Source of the DNA: Tetracladium setigerum
Taxonomy: Eukaryota; Ascomycota; Leotiomycetes; Helotiales
Direction of reading: 5' to 3'
DNA length: 64,000 bases
Assembly: GCA_031472005.1 (NCBI GenBank)
Contig: PZJY01000001.1
Span: 2,604,001-2,668,000, forward strand
Under the pieces are notes generated by a model, which worked only from the letters and a program-made list of their open reading frames with translations, did not search any database and was not told where the DNA came from. Made by a program: the position numbers and the translations under genes. Shown here in pieces: positions 11,545 to 22,966 of the stretch (position 1 is the first letter of the stretch; every line of letters begins with the position of its first letter).

Positions 11545-13554
11545 CGAAGGTGCCCTTGCAGGTCCTTATCTAGGCTTTGGTGGAGGAGGCTTTGGGACGC
11601 CGGTGGTATCGTAGGCGCCTCTACCCATATTGCAAGATGTAGTTTCTATCGAGGTCATCATGGCGAAGTGTGTGGAGTGGAGACTATATGTAGATTCTGA
11701 ATCAGTATTCTGCTCGCCAATGCAACATGAGACAGCGCGCGAGATTTGTAACGGCTCGCCACATTTGCGCTGAAGCTGTGTGTCCCGCTTGCTGCTGAGT
11801 TGAGAGCAATGCAAGAAGATGTGACTCACGTTTTGGTTGGGTTGGGTTCCTGTTGCGCAAGACTTGGTCGCCTGCTGTGGTAGAGAAAAGGAGTTCTGTG
11901 ATGTTCCGAGGTTCGTTGCTCAAAATAAAGTTGATGCAGGTACAGGCAAGTGACGGATGGAGAGTACGGGGTGGTGGCTCGGCGATGAATGGATGACACC
12001 AAACAGGAGGTGTATTATTGAAGGATGAAAGGGTTGCAACGATGTTCTCTGATCCGAAGAATCGCTGTCAAAGATGGGAATGGGCGAGAGTATATGTGTG
12101 CGTGCGAAAGTGTGTGCGTGTGCTCTGGGCCCAAAAAAAAGGAGTCGCTTTGACAGTGCTCTTTTTGCGACAGAGTATGCGGGAGAGCTGACGGGATGTG
12201 TGCCTTGCTGCCGGTCTAGTGAACTAAGACTGAACTGGACTTTTTTTGCCTTTGGATGTGGAGTGGAGGCGTAGGCGAAAGGGGAGAGAGATCCTGCGTG
12301 AACTGCTGCCGGTAGAAATGGGTGGTTTTTTGGTTGGAGATTATGTGAACGGGGCGGGAAGTGTTCAAGATTTGGTGTTGATATTGTGGTTGTTGTGCTT
12401 AGTGCAAAGATGGGCAAGAAGCAAGATGGCGGTCGGAGAGTGTGTGCAGTGTTCAGAAAGCAGGATCTGAGGAGGGAGAGAGGAGGAGAATATAATCAGA
12501 GGAATCTGGAATCGAGAGGAAACAATCTGGCTTGTGGGAAGGGGCGGTCTTATACGAGGGTATTCACACATCCACGCTTGCAGGGACTCCCAGCGAGGGA
12601 GACGATGCCTGCCGGGCGGGACCAGGGCAGAGGAAGGGGAGAGAGTGAGCAGGGGGCCAGAGGACGGACGCCAGACGGAAGAAAAAAGGAACAAATGAAC
12701 CTGATGAACCCCATGGAAATTGAGACCGGGGGGGTTGGTCTGGAGGGTGAAGGGGTGAAGGGGGGGCATGAAAAAGAATTTAAAATTAAGGAAAATCTTC
12801 TTCCATAAATGTTGAGCACTATTACATTTACATTACATTACATGACCGACCACTCTGCACAGCACAGCGCGCACTGCATCTCTTGCTGGCTATTGGGAAC
12901 ACAGACGCCGCGCCATCACACAGCACGGCGACGATACAACGCACCGCAGCGACTCAAAGGGGGAAACGCCCCAGGAGGGGGGGAGGCAGAGAAGAATGGC
13001 ATTCGTGGGCGAGTGAGTAGTGTAAGGGTAAGGAGTAGGAGGAGCGTGAGTAGCGTGAATAGTAAGTAAGTGGTGTAGTATAGTGCGTGTGATTGTGAGT
13101 GTGTGAGTGTGAAGTGCATATAGCATTCTTGCATGTTTGTTGGAAAGATGCAAGTGGTTGGAGCAGCTCTGCCCCTGGAACCACAGTACGTACTCCCTCT
13201 TCCACCACTGGTGACTGGACAACTGCTGCCGCAGGAGTTCAAGGCGTTGGCATCATTCATTATCCAGTGTTCGGTGTTGTGGCATTTGAGAAAATAGCCG
13301 AAAGGGGATAAATGAGCGGAAAGGGGCAACAGAGGAAGTTAAAAGTCAGTTAGTCAAGGACCTAGTCAGGTAACCCAAGACCGACCAGCAACTCGAAACA
13401 GGCTCGTGGGTTGGGATCTTCGAGACGGAAAATTAGTCGAAATCGTCGAACACATGGCAGCAGTAATAGCAATAATGCGGCTGGTTTCTTCTTCCTTGGT
13501 GAGTTGGTCGATCCAGCCGTCCTGCTCTCTCTCCTCCTCTAGTTCTCCTACTTG

Positions 13555-13573
13555 CACACACACACACACACAC
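13555..13573. repeat. CA dinucleotide repeat
   Basis: Nineteen bases of uninterrupted CA alternation within the gene-poor region. Confidence 0.9.
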
Positions 13574-16500
13574 TATTGTGGACGCATAGGAGGCTATCTG
13601 TTGACAGCAGGCAAATAATGGATCAAAGAATTGTGGGATTGACTTTGATTATTAGAGTTGACCGATGAGCTGACTAGCCCTTGACTAGACCTGACCCTGT
13701 GTTTTGGGTGGGCGGCTTGGTACCTACTCAAGCGACCAAGGAAGACGACGATACTGTACTGTACTTGGCCCACTCCGAACGGCCTTCTCCCAGACTTCTA
13801 GAAGCAAGTCAGAAGCAGCAGCACCTGAGACGGGGAAGGGGGAGGAGAAGGCGAGAAGAGATGCATGGCCGAACACCACTACTGCTAAACAACTTGTCGC
13901 AAACGGCATTATTCCTTCCCCAAAACTTTGTCCTCATGTCCGACTCGTCGTGTATATCAAACCGTGGTCATTAATTACAGAACTACGGTGTTATCTTAAC
14001 ACAGAACTCTCTACTCCGTACTCTCCTGCACGTAGTATTTTTTATATTATCAACAGCGCCGACACAGACACACACGCGCGCATCGAGCGTCTGATTCAGA
14101 CGTGCAAACTCTCTTGTGGCTGGCTCCTATTCTATTCTTTTCACCTTGAAATGGAAATCTAAAATAAAAAATCTTAAATCTGGTACACGAACTCATCTAC
14201 GTCGCAATGCCTGAACAAATCTCTCGCAACCCAACGTCACCACCAATTAATCCCCAACTTCCTTCCCTGATCCTCAACCAACCAACCACGACCAGGTAGG
14301 TAGGAGCAGGCAAACTCCTCCCTCCCAAAGCTAAACAGAGTGAATCGAAATAAATGTCCCCATCAGTCAGGGACTGCTCCCAGCCGGCTGGTGGAACGTT
14401 CCTGGATCTAACTATATGTGGCAACCGGCTAGAAGGCCATTTCGCTTGCTAGGCAGCTCTCCGGAGTCCACTCGGTTTGGGCAACTTGCTGTGCCGGCAG
14501 GGGGGGATGCTCTAGCCTGCACCATGCTGCACCGGGGAGGAGGGATCAGTAGGATTGAGGATGCAGTCAAGGGGGTCGAAACGGATTGCTGGGAATGAAG
14601 GCGTGGCTGGGGTGGTTGCGGCGGCTCCTCCTTTGCCATGATCTATCCCGTTTGCAGAAAGATGCAGCAGCAAGAGAGATGGGGCTGCCGGCTTCTCACA
14701 ATCAAGGAGGAAAAGGTTTAATCATCTGGCTGAGGCTAGCTGGCGTATCCGAGACCTGTTTACGGATTTTGTATTTCTGTGTGAGGGTTTCAGCAACGGC
14801 CCGAGGTGAGATCTTTTGCCTTCTCCCATTCGGAAGAAGGCAGTCGGTCAAGCGCAGGACGACGACACGCGACCGGCAGTGCGAGGGTTGAGAAGTGTTG
14901 TTATTCCTATGTTTAGCCCGTTTTCAGCTCCTGAGGATCAGGGAGTCATCGTTATCTCCTTGTGAGTAAAAGCATCGCAACAGTAGTTAGTGGCGGCAAC
15001 CATGCGGAGGGTGACGAGCGATACTACATTACAGTACTCCCTATGGATATCATTACTATTATACGGCATACGAATCGGAAATCCTGCGGCAGGCGCCGTG
15101 GATTATTAGGCCATGTGCAAACAGAATCCTCCTATGCCATCCATCCATCGGCTGCCGAAAGAGAATGAGATCCATGTGAATGAAGTGCTATACTGTACCT
15201 TATTTGTTACCAACCGAGGAAAGGGAGGGCGATGGACCGAATGCTTAATATGACTGTGATATGACTGTGCCAGCCGCAAGTTACAGGCAGTATGAGCAAC
15301 ATCAACACATATCCTCGTTGCAATAATACTGTACATAGAACGGTACAGTCACAGCCATCCCTATTTGCATATCACCCCTATCGAATCTGATATTGAACGT
15401 ATTGACGCCTCACTTTTTCCTCCGTTCGATAGCTCAACTCGACGGCCCATTGGCCCGGTCGGGCGCGCAAAGAACGAGTCAGATCGTCGCAGCAGAGAAG
15501 AGCTCTGACAGACGAGAGGTCATTTTCATCTTCAGGTGCTCTACTTGACTGCAAACATCACAGCATCAAGAACAGCCGCTCCCGAGTGACTGGTTCAGCT
15601 GAATCACCCCATCGTCCTCCAAAGCTTCACGATCCATTGCATCCATCCTCTCCCATCGAATTATCTTCTGGAAATGCTTCAAAGCAGCTTAGCGCAAACG
15701 TCCGTCGGTACCTGCATGAAAAGTGTGGCATTAAACCTCCCTCACCCCCTATCTCGCTTAAGTGGAAACCCGCGATCTTCAAAATCCTACGGTCCCAAAC
15801 TCTCAAGCTTGTGGCATCCTGTAGCAATCCCGGAGTCCCGAAAGTAGAGGGAAGCTAGGGTTCACCCAAAACCCACATCGCAACGTTCCGGCTCCATACA
15901 TGCCAGTCCCGGGACTTGAGAGGATTGACCCGGTGGAGGTTGGGTTTGTTGGGAGATTTCGAGATGCAGCCTCCTGCGACCTGATCGTTGCAATGGTCAC
16001 AAATGTAATGTGACGGCGATCTGAGCGGCTTGGTCTGTACGACCGTCAAGAATATTCCTGATTGAGTTTGTCCCGGGCGGAAAAGCCACAGGTGAGGGAG
16101 GGTAGTCGCAGGTTGCAGCGTTTACAGCTTCCTCGCTAAGCAAGAATGCCAAATGGTCCGTCGCGCAAGCTGCGGAAGATGGAACAAGGAGAGACTCAAA
16201 CGATGCTGTTGCTGCTGCTGCCACCGCCCACTCGGATTCAATCCCACTGCATTGAAATTGTATCTCCCACCTCCAATCGACGACAGAATCGACGCCAGCT
16301 AGTGGTTTGACGAGGATCCCAGCTCTCCCATGTGGCATTGTTGTTCGAATCACAATCATTAGGTATTTAAATCCTCATCCATTCATGTACTCCATACAGA
16401 GTGTACCTCTGATTCATTGACTGATGCTATATTTGGAGGGGCGGCCCCTCTCTCTCTCTCGCTCTCGCTTTGGTGAGAAGGTTTGACGTGTTTGCAGTTC

Positions 16501-18723
16501 TGCTTCTTCGGTCGTTCCACGCATGAGAATATGGCATAGTTCTGATGAACCTCCCCTCGTTTCTGGCCTTGAAATTGTGGATGTTCATTTCTTCATCCCT
16601 CAATCACCTGTTGGAGTCACTGCACATTATTCGCTCGCTCAGACCTCGTCAGTTCATTGAGTTGCAAACAACGCACGCGAGTCGGGCCTACCCTCGTCAC
16701 ATCAAGTAAAATCAAGTACTGTACGAACCTGACAGTACAGTATTGTACAGAGTATTATATACAGGAGGATCCTTTCACCTATCAGATCGTCGACAAGGTC
16801 AATAAAGCAGCTGCCGGAATCAGCGCCTCCGGTAAAAGTACAGGACAGGACAGCCCCAAACGAAACAAACGACGGCGCTGTCCAAGGTTCGCTTCGGCCC
16901 TTCGTCCCAGGGGAGCAACGAGTAGCAGCACGAGATGCCAGTTTCAGGTTCGAGCAACCCTTGGCTCCCACGCGACCGACGACTCCTCGCCCAGCGATGG
17001 TGAACTAATCGGTCTCTTGCTGGTTCTGCTAGTGAAGAAATCCTCCGTGAAGGAGTGGTCGAAAGGAGGGTTAGGGTATTTTAGCCGCAACGGTGCTGCA
17101 TGCACTCCACTCGCAGTGGCTGCTGCAATACGGAGTACGTCCTGTACTTCGAACCTTGTCTATCCAGAAAATCTCAACTCTGTCAATGGTAAGTCACCAC
17201 TAGGTCACTTGCTCGCTCTTCTCCCACACATCTCGCATGTTGACACTCAATGGGCATGTCCAAAGGAACATCCGTGGTTCATCAATCACGCGAGCTTAGA
17301 ACCAAACAACATCAGACAGACTTCTCCCCATTATGGGCATGTTGTAAGTAGGTAATGGAAAATGCAGAAACGGCCCCAGCCAGGCACATGGATCAACCCC
17401 CCAAGACTTTGGACTTATTATCTTATTATTAGGTTTAGTCTCCTTCTCAAACGAGCATCATCTCACCGGATTCCTTCTAGCGGCCTTCTAGAATGAACAT
17501 CGCCATTAGCGTGTCTTACTCTCATTCCAAACGATCGGCTGCCTCCAGCAGGAGCCCAAGAGTCAAGAGAGACAGGATATTCCTTTCTTCCTCGCAACGA
17601 ACAACGCAGAAGTCAAATAGATAGGGTGTTCATCTCAATTATCATGCTCGGGTATCACCTCTTCCCCACTCAATCATCACTGTGCCAGTAAACTACATAC
17701 AACCACCATGACGAGTCCAATGACAATAATCGATCCCGTTAATCAGTCCACCACAAGATCATCGTTACCTTGGTTACCACTTACCTCGGACCCAGCCCCC
17801 CGATCATCAAAGTTCAAACCGAACCAAAATTCAAATCTAACGGGTCCAAGTTCCCTTCGTCACACTCACTCTCTCTCGCTGACATTCCTCCTCAATCTTC
17901 ATCCAACCCGAAAACCTCGCAATCTCCGGAGCCGTACCGAGCTCTCGCTCCCACGGCATCATTTACCCCGGCCGGCGCATATCAATTTGCACATGTCCAT
18001 CCATCCCTCCATTCATTCCATTCCGCAAAGGACAACTCACCCCCCAAAAAATTTAAAAGTGGCCGCCCCAGAGAAAATCGTAAACGCTCCCACAAAAAGA
18101 AACGGAAAGTTTTTCACAATTTTAAAATGGGGTTCCATGAGCGTCGACTGTAGAGAGACGGAGTAGGGAACTTCCCTGAAAAGGGTGAGCTGACCCAACG
18201 AAAGCAAAGCTCAACGGCGGTGCTGCTTGCTACTACTGCTGCTGCAGACTAGGTAGACCGACCTCCATGCATTTGCATATTCCCCTAACCCATACTCCCT
18301 GACCGGACCTGGCCTTGGAAAAAAAGGAGAAGCATGATATGCAAGGCAAAAACCCCACAAAACATGGAATTTGGTACGGTAGGTACAGTACCACGTCTTT
18401 GTTTTACTCCTTGCTTTGCTGCAGCTACAGCCGGGGAGAAAACATTATTTTTCCCCCAAAAAAATTCTTTCTAATTTTATTATATTTTATTTTATTTCCT
18501 AGGGGATAAAGGGGGAGGAATTGCGGTGAATGCGTTTGTGGGAAAGTGATGAAGTGTCTCTGCATATTCTTCACCGCTTGCTTGCTGAGGTTCACTCTAG
18601 ACCATCAAGAAATGGAGAAAAGAGTAGGTGAGTAGGTGAGAGTGACACGAAGCAGGTGCTGATTCGAAGGGGGGAAGAGGATATATGCAACTACTGTACA
18701 GTTCAGCAGCACCAACAGCATGT

Positions 18724-18752
18724 ATCTAGAGTCTAGAATCTAGAATCTAGAA
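18724..18752. repeat. tandem TCTAGA palindrome cluster
   Basis: Four closely spaced copies of the palindrome TCTAGA (separated by one or two bases, roughly ATCTAGA units) in non-coding DNA. Confidence 0.85.
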
Positions 18753-18845
18753 TACATGCAGCTAAATGTAGGAAAAGTAGCTTTTCTGTTGAAGATAGAT
18801 ACTCACATCTATCTCCATTCTCATCTTCTTGTTTCTTGATGCCCC

Positions 18846-18870
18846 CTACCCTCCTACCCTCCTACCCTCC
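18846..18870. repeat. octamer CTACCCTC tandem repeat (three copies)
   Basis: Three perfect copies of CTACCCTC in tandem. This is not a telomere repeat, which in these fungi is CCCTAA/TTAGGG. Confidence 0.85.
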
Positions 18871-21060
18871 TTCATCGGACTGCCTCTACCAAAAAAACAT
18901 GCAGATCTTGAATCATAGTATTACTGACTAGCTGTTGACGTATGTATGGAATCAACACGTCACACAAAATTTCAAGCTTCAGGCTGAAAAGGAGAGAAAA
19001 GAGAGGATATTGCAAGACTGAGAACCCTGATTTCCGAAGTCATCTAATCTTAAAAATATCCATCATCGGGAAATACCCGCCGGCACGGTACGGTAGTCGT
19101 CGTGACGATGGATACTGTAGATGGATGGATGGGTTGGGTGGGTGGATTGGGTCCGCACATGGCAAGGCTTGTGTCTATCTCTCGGAAAGAAAAGGAATCG
19201 CGTTGGTGGGAGAACAAATGAAAATGAATGAGAGGGTAGTCCATTCAGAATTTCACGTGGCTAACTACTGACTTTTGTACATTACTATTTTCCGAGGTTG
19301 AAGGAGGGTGTGGTACTGTACTGTATGTCGCTTTTCAGTTTAGTTTTTGGAAGACGTGGATGGAAAAAAAAAATTGAATGAATGAACTTTTTGAGCAGGG
19401 AATACCGACCGAGGTTGGGTTGAGTTGAAAAAAAAGTTGGGCAAGATGTGGGGTTGGGTTGGTATGGGACGAGAGGGTATTTGGGATTGAATGAGATTAA
19501 AGTATCTACAGTACAGTGAAGTAAAGTGTCAATGGATCGATCAGTTGTTCTGTTATTTGATTCGTGAAGAAAAAAAAAAGAAGAAAAATGGAACCCTTTC
19601 TTTTCTTGATGCGTCGTTGTACACAGAAGCCCAGGTCAAGTACGTCGTTGTTTTGTTCGGGAAAGAAAAACTTGAATTTTTAAGCAGCAAGTAAAAAGGC
19701 AAGGGCAGGGCAATTCTCATGGGTGCATCGAGCTCTTTGGGGGATGTGATGGTTGGTAAGTGGGCTTGTTTTTCTTGCGTTTTTGCAAGTTTAAATCCGT
19801 GAGATACTAGTGAGATGAATGGGGGGTTGGAAATGGGCACACGAGCCGAATTTGATATCGGTATCTTTATCTTCTAGTGAATATGACCGCATTACTATTC
19901 ACAGTTCGTCTTTACTTGGTCTCCTCTCATGCTGGCTCAGAAAATGTAAGATTATCAAGTACAGTAGGGTTCTCTTCACACCGCGTCATCACTTCATGCT
20001 GGAAGCTGACACCAACACCGACTATTCACTTAAGATCAGTATTCCTCTACTTAATTTGCAACTACTCAGAATATACAGCTCGTTGATATTCATCGATTCT
20101 AACTGCATGGGGAAGTGTTCTGAAGGGGGCAGAGGAACGAGAAGTAACGAATTCCAGTAGACCCAGCAAGCAAGCATGCTGGATGAAGGGGATAATGTAT
20201 ATACATCAAGCAAAATATGAACCTCGTTCATCTGATTACTATCTCATAATCCATACGACAGCCAGACGCCAGACCGCGGTGCATTTCTTATTGACATGTT
20301 GTATCCCTTCCGGGCGTTGGTCTGTCAGACGACGGCTTCTGTCTTGGCGAGGATCTCACATTCAAAATAAAGTAAGAAAAGCAAACTATAATGAAGTCTG
20401 AGTTTAGGGATATGAAGAAATCTCTCTAATCTTACTACAGCAACAAAAATGGGAAGTAAAATATTTGGGAATAACGAGAACTTTTGAAGTGATGTTAGGA
20501 TACTTCAGGCAACGCCCGCCCTGCTAATATGATACATGTGATCCTTTCTTTGCGATTGTTAACTTTTGTCATGTAAATACTTCTAATATATTTTATTGGT
20601 ATTCTGAATCTTCTCCTGTCCAATTTCACCAACATTGATTCTTCATTGAAGTAGTAAACATTCAATTTCCTTTTACACCTTGGTGGAAAGTTGAGTGAAG
20701 TATTGGATGTCACCACCCTTTTCTGCCAGTCAATCAATATCTTCAAAACCCTGCACCACAATATAACGATCTTCTATCAAAACCATAAGTGAACGCTACA
20801 CACATAGGTTTACCAGTAACATTTGACATTTTGTCGATTTCAATTTGTAAGTGGAGAACTTGTTTGGTGAAAATCTTTTACGTGTTATCTTCTTCCAACT
20901 TTGTTCAAACAAATTCTCTTCATGCTGAATTCTCGAGCAACAACAAAAATCTCATCAAAACTTCCAAGAATCAAGAACTGGGTTTGTCGGTAATATATTC
21001 ATGTAATGATAGCAGTAGGTAGGAATACAAGGTGGGTGTATCACGTGGCCACCTTGGCCA

Positions 21061-21110
21061 TGCATATAAAGCCCCATTCGGGCCAGATCCCCCTTTCACT
21101 CCTTGGACAC
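21061..21110 (+). promoter_or_regulatory. candidate TATA-type core promoter
   Basis: TGCATATAAAG at 21060-21070 lies about 105 bases before the first usable in-frame ATG (21175) of the downstream gene. An ATG at 21113 opens only a four-codon upstream frame ending in TAG, which could dampen translation. The TATA-like sequence is read directly; promoter function is inferred from position. Confidence 0.4.
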
Positions 21111-21174
21111 ATATGAATACACGGTAGATTTACCCTTGCTCAGCCCCATATTCGACGTGCTCGAACAAGACGAT

Positions 21175-21981
21175 ATGGATCGAGGATCAACAGCTGTATT
21201 TGAGGGTATGGAAGAAAAGAAACGAATAATTCGGTTAGCGGGCCTTCGCAAGGAACAGGGTGGTAAATGGGGTCTTCCCATCGTCAGATGCACTTACACC
21301 TCAGACGCAAGATGGGAGAGGTATCTGTACCTAATTTACGAAGACATCTACAATACCTTGCATGAGGATCCCCCAGCTGAAGACCTCCTTTCAACTCTAT
21401 CTTGCCCCATCATTGAGGATCGAGCACGATTAGAGGGGGCCACAATCAAGGACGCGCGCACTAAATACGATGAGTGGGCATGGGATCAGATCAGGGGATT
21501 ACAAGATACGATATTGGAGGAGAAGGACCCTTTCGTGGTCGAAAGCTATCAAAAGGCAAAAAGCATTTTTGCAGAGTGGGATGCGAGCGAAGTCCAACCA
21601 GCGAGAAAAGAGGGCAAAACCGGCATCCCTCGAATGACGGTTGGTCGACTAAACTTGCTTCTAGCACTCACCGAGCCGCGTTGGTCTTACTTCATTTTTG
21701 CCGATGAGGCTTCGGTGGATAGTGTGGTTGATCACGCTGAGGAGAGGGAGCGTTCAGGTTGTTACTATTTCACGACTGTGAGAAGTGATATGATTGTCAG
21801 AAGTCATGGCATTGGAGATGACGACCTCCTCTTCGATGCTGAAGAATCTTACGAATTCATAAACGAGACGCGGCGGAAGATTAAAGCCTATAATCTCTTT
21901 AATCTGATTCATGCTATAATCGACAATGAATGGGATTATGGATTTTTGCCAGGTGACGATGATATCTGCGACCTTTTCTGA
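21175..21981 (+). CDS. orphan-family hypothetical protein (fungal, acidic)
   Basis: A single-exon frame of 268 residues from ATG at 21175; the frame stays open upstream to 21103 without another ATG. The product is acidic, with no transmembrane segment or signal peptide. The sequence GLPIVRCTYTSDARWERYLY followed by CPIIEDRARLEGATIKDAR and later RWSYFIFADEASVDSVVD resembles an uncharacterised family much expanded in leotiomycetes and other filamentous fungi, whose members share a GxPIYRCTY start, an IEDRxxLDGAS-like middle and a YCIHVDEExLxSVVD-like core. Resemblance is from memory of that family, so moderate. It lies 1 kb from a HET-domain gene, convergent with it. Function unknown. Confidence 0.65.
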   Translation: MDRGSTAVFEGMEEKKRIIRLAGLRKEQGGKWGLPIVRCTYTSDARWERYLYLIYEDIYNTLHEDPPAEDLLSTLSCPIIEDRARLEGATIKDARTKYDEWAWDQIRGLQDTILEEKDPFVVESYQKAKSIFAEWDASEVQPARKEGKTGIPRMTVGRLNLLLALTEPRWSYFIFADEASVDSVVDHAEERERSGCYYFTTVRSDMIVRSHGIGDDDLLFDAEESYEFINETRRKIKAYNLFNLIHAIIDNEWDYGFLPGDDDICDLF

Positions 21982-22966
21982 TCAGGCTTTGATGAAGATA
22001 CGCTGCTGAGGTTCATTAGATTTTTCCGATTGAGATTTAGATAGCTGAGACTGTTAGAGGATTATTGTTGGTAATATACAGTAAATAGTGGTTGGTTACG
22101 TAGCGTGAAGAGACGGAGAGAAGGGCAGAGGGAGGGAAGGGAGAGCCGATATTAAAACGTGACTTAGTGTTTTATCATAGTATACAAAAGTCAGTTCTCC
22201 GGTCTCTGACTCTCTTTTGCTCATTGGGCACAAACAAATAAAACAGGCCTACCCAAACCGTTCGATTCGTTTCAGTATCTCAATCAATTTCGACTGTGCT
22301 CGACCGACAGTGACTGTGAGGAAGGCTTTAGATCATCAGCACTGCTTTGTGAGAGATTGTTGATTATAAAACCGTACGTACTGGGCGAGTAAATAGAGAG
22401 GCATGATCGTAAGTCAGAAGTGGTAAGAAGTGGAAGGTATAAAGAAGATCGATTCACTTACCAGAGAAATCTAGCAGTGCCAAGGTGGCTGTGTAGAGGT
22501 ATCAATACAAGAACACGGCAGTATCGCATTTATATTATGAAACAAGACCTCAAACAAAGTTGTAAGCGTAAAGCAATATAAAACATCAGAACCTGGTGAA
22601 ACAGATGTAATGCAGTGTTCAATAGATATAGTGGCTAAATTGAGAGAATCTGCAAAAGAAACGACGTCGAAGGTAGCATCTCATAGAATTCTCAAAAAGT
22701 GACTTTGTGACAAACTCAAATTACTGCAGGTGTAGTTTTGTTGAGTCCAGAAGTTCAGGGGAAAGCGCTGGAGATTATAGATCGCTGGAGTATTAAGTAG
22801 CTAGATCATGGATATCCTGTTTGCCCTCTCAAAATACGGAAGGGAGATGGAGAAATAGTTTGGGAAGCCACAACTTGTGCGAGTTGTGGTAGACTACATA
22901 GTAATTACTTGAAACCCCTGGAGAAAGCATTAACAATTTAAACGCTGTTATTTTGATTTACCAATC
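21982..22966. other. convergent intergenic region
   Basis: About 1 kb between the stop codons of two converging genes. It should contain both 3' flanks. No other feature was seen. Confidence 0.5.

Larger units (their letters stand above)
11545..21174. other. long gene-poor region rich in short repeats and TACTGTACAGTA-like motifs
   Basis: About 9.6 kb in which I recognise no protein or RNA gene. Open frames up to 232 codons occur, but the longest (16657-17355, plus) has no in-frame ATG after its TTG. The minus strand is pyrimidine-rich from about 10 to 13.3 kb. Motifs of the type TACTGTAC/GTACAGTA occur near 13752, 15191, 15328, 16717-16750, 18380, 18692, 19313, 19505 and 19958. Microsatellites are listed separately. 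A TATA-like cataTAAAG lies at about 21062-21070, just before the next gene. The region could hold long leaders, regulatory DNA or lncRNAs. Confidence 0.5.

Noticed and set aside
12365..13329. Several overlapping minus-strand frames of 84-137 codons
   Set aside because: They overlap each other in different frames, are Ser/Pro/Leu/Thr-rich from pyrimidine bias, and contain no domain.
16657..17355. 232-codon plus-strand open frame in the gene desert
   Set aside because: It begins at TTG and contains no in-frame ATG at all; the product matches no family and spans TACTGTAC-type motifs, so it is not supported as coding.
18846..18870. CTACCCTC repeat considered as a telomere-like tract
   Set aside because: The unit is an octamer unlike the fungal TTAGGG repeat and is present in only three copies within the interior of the window.
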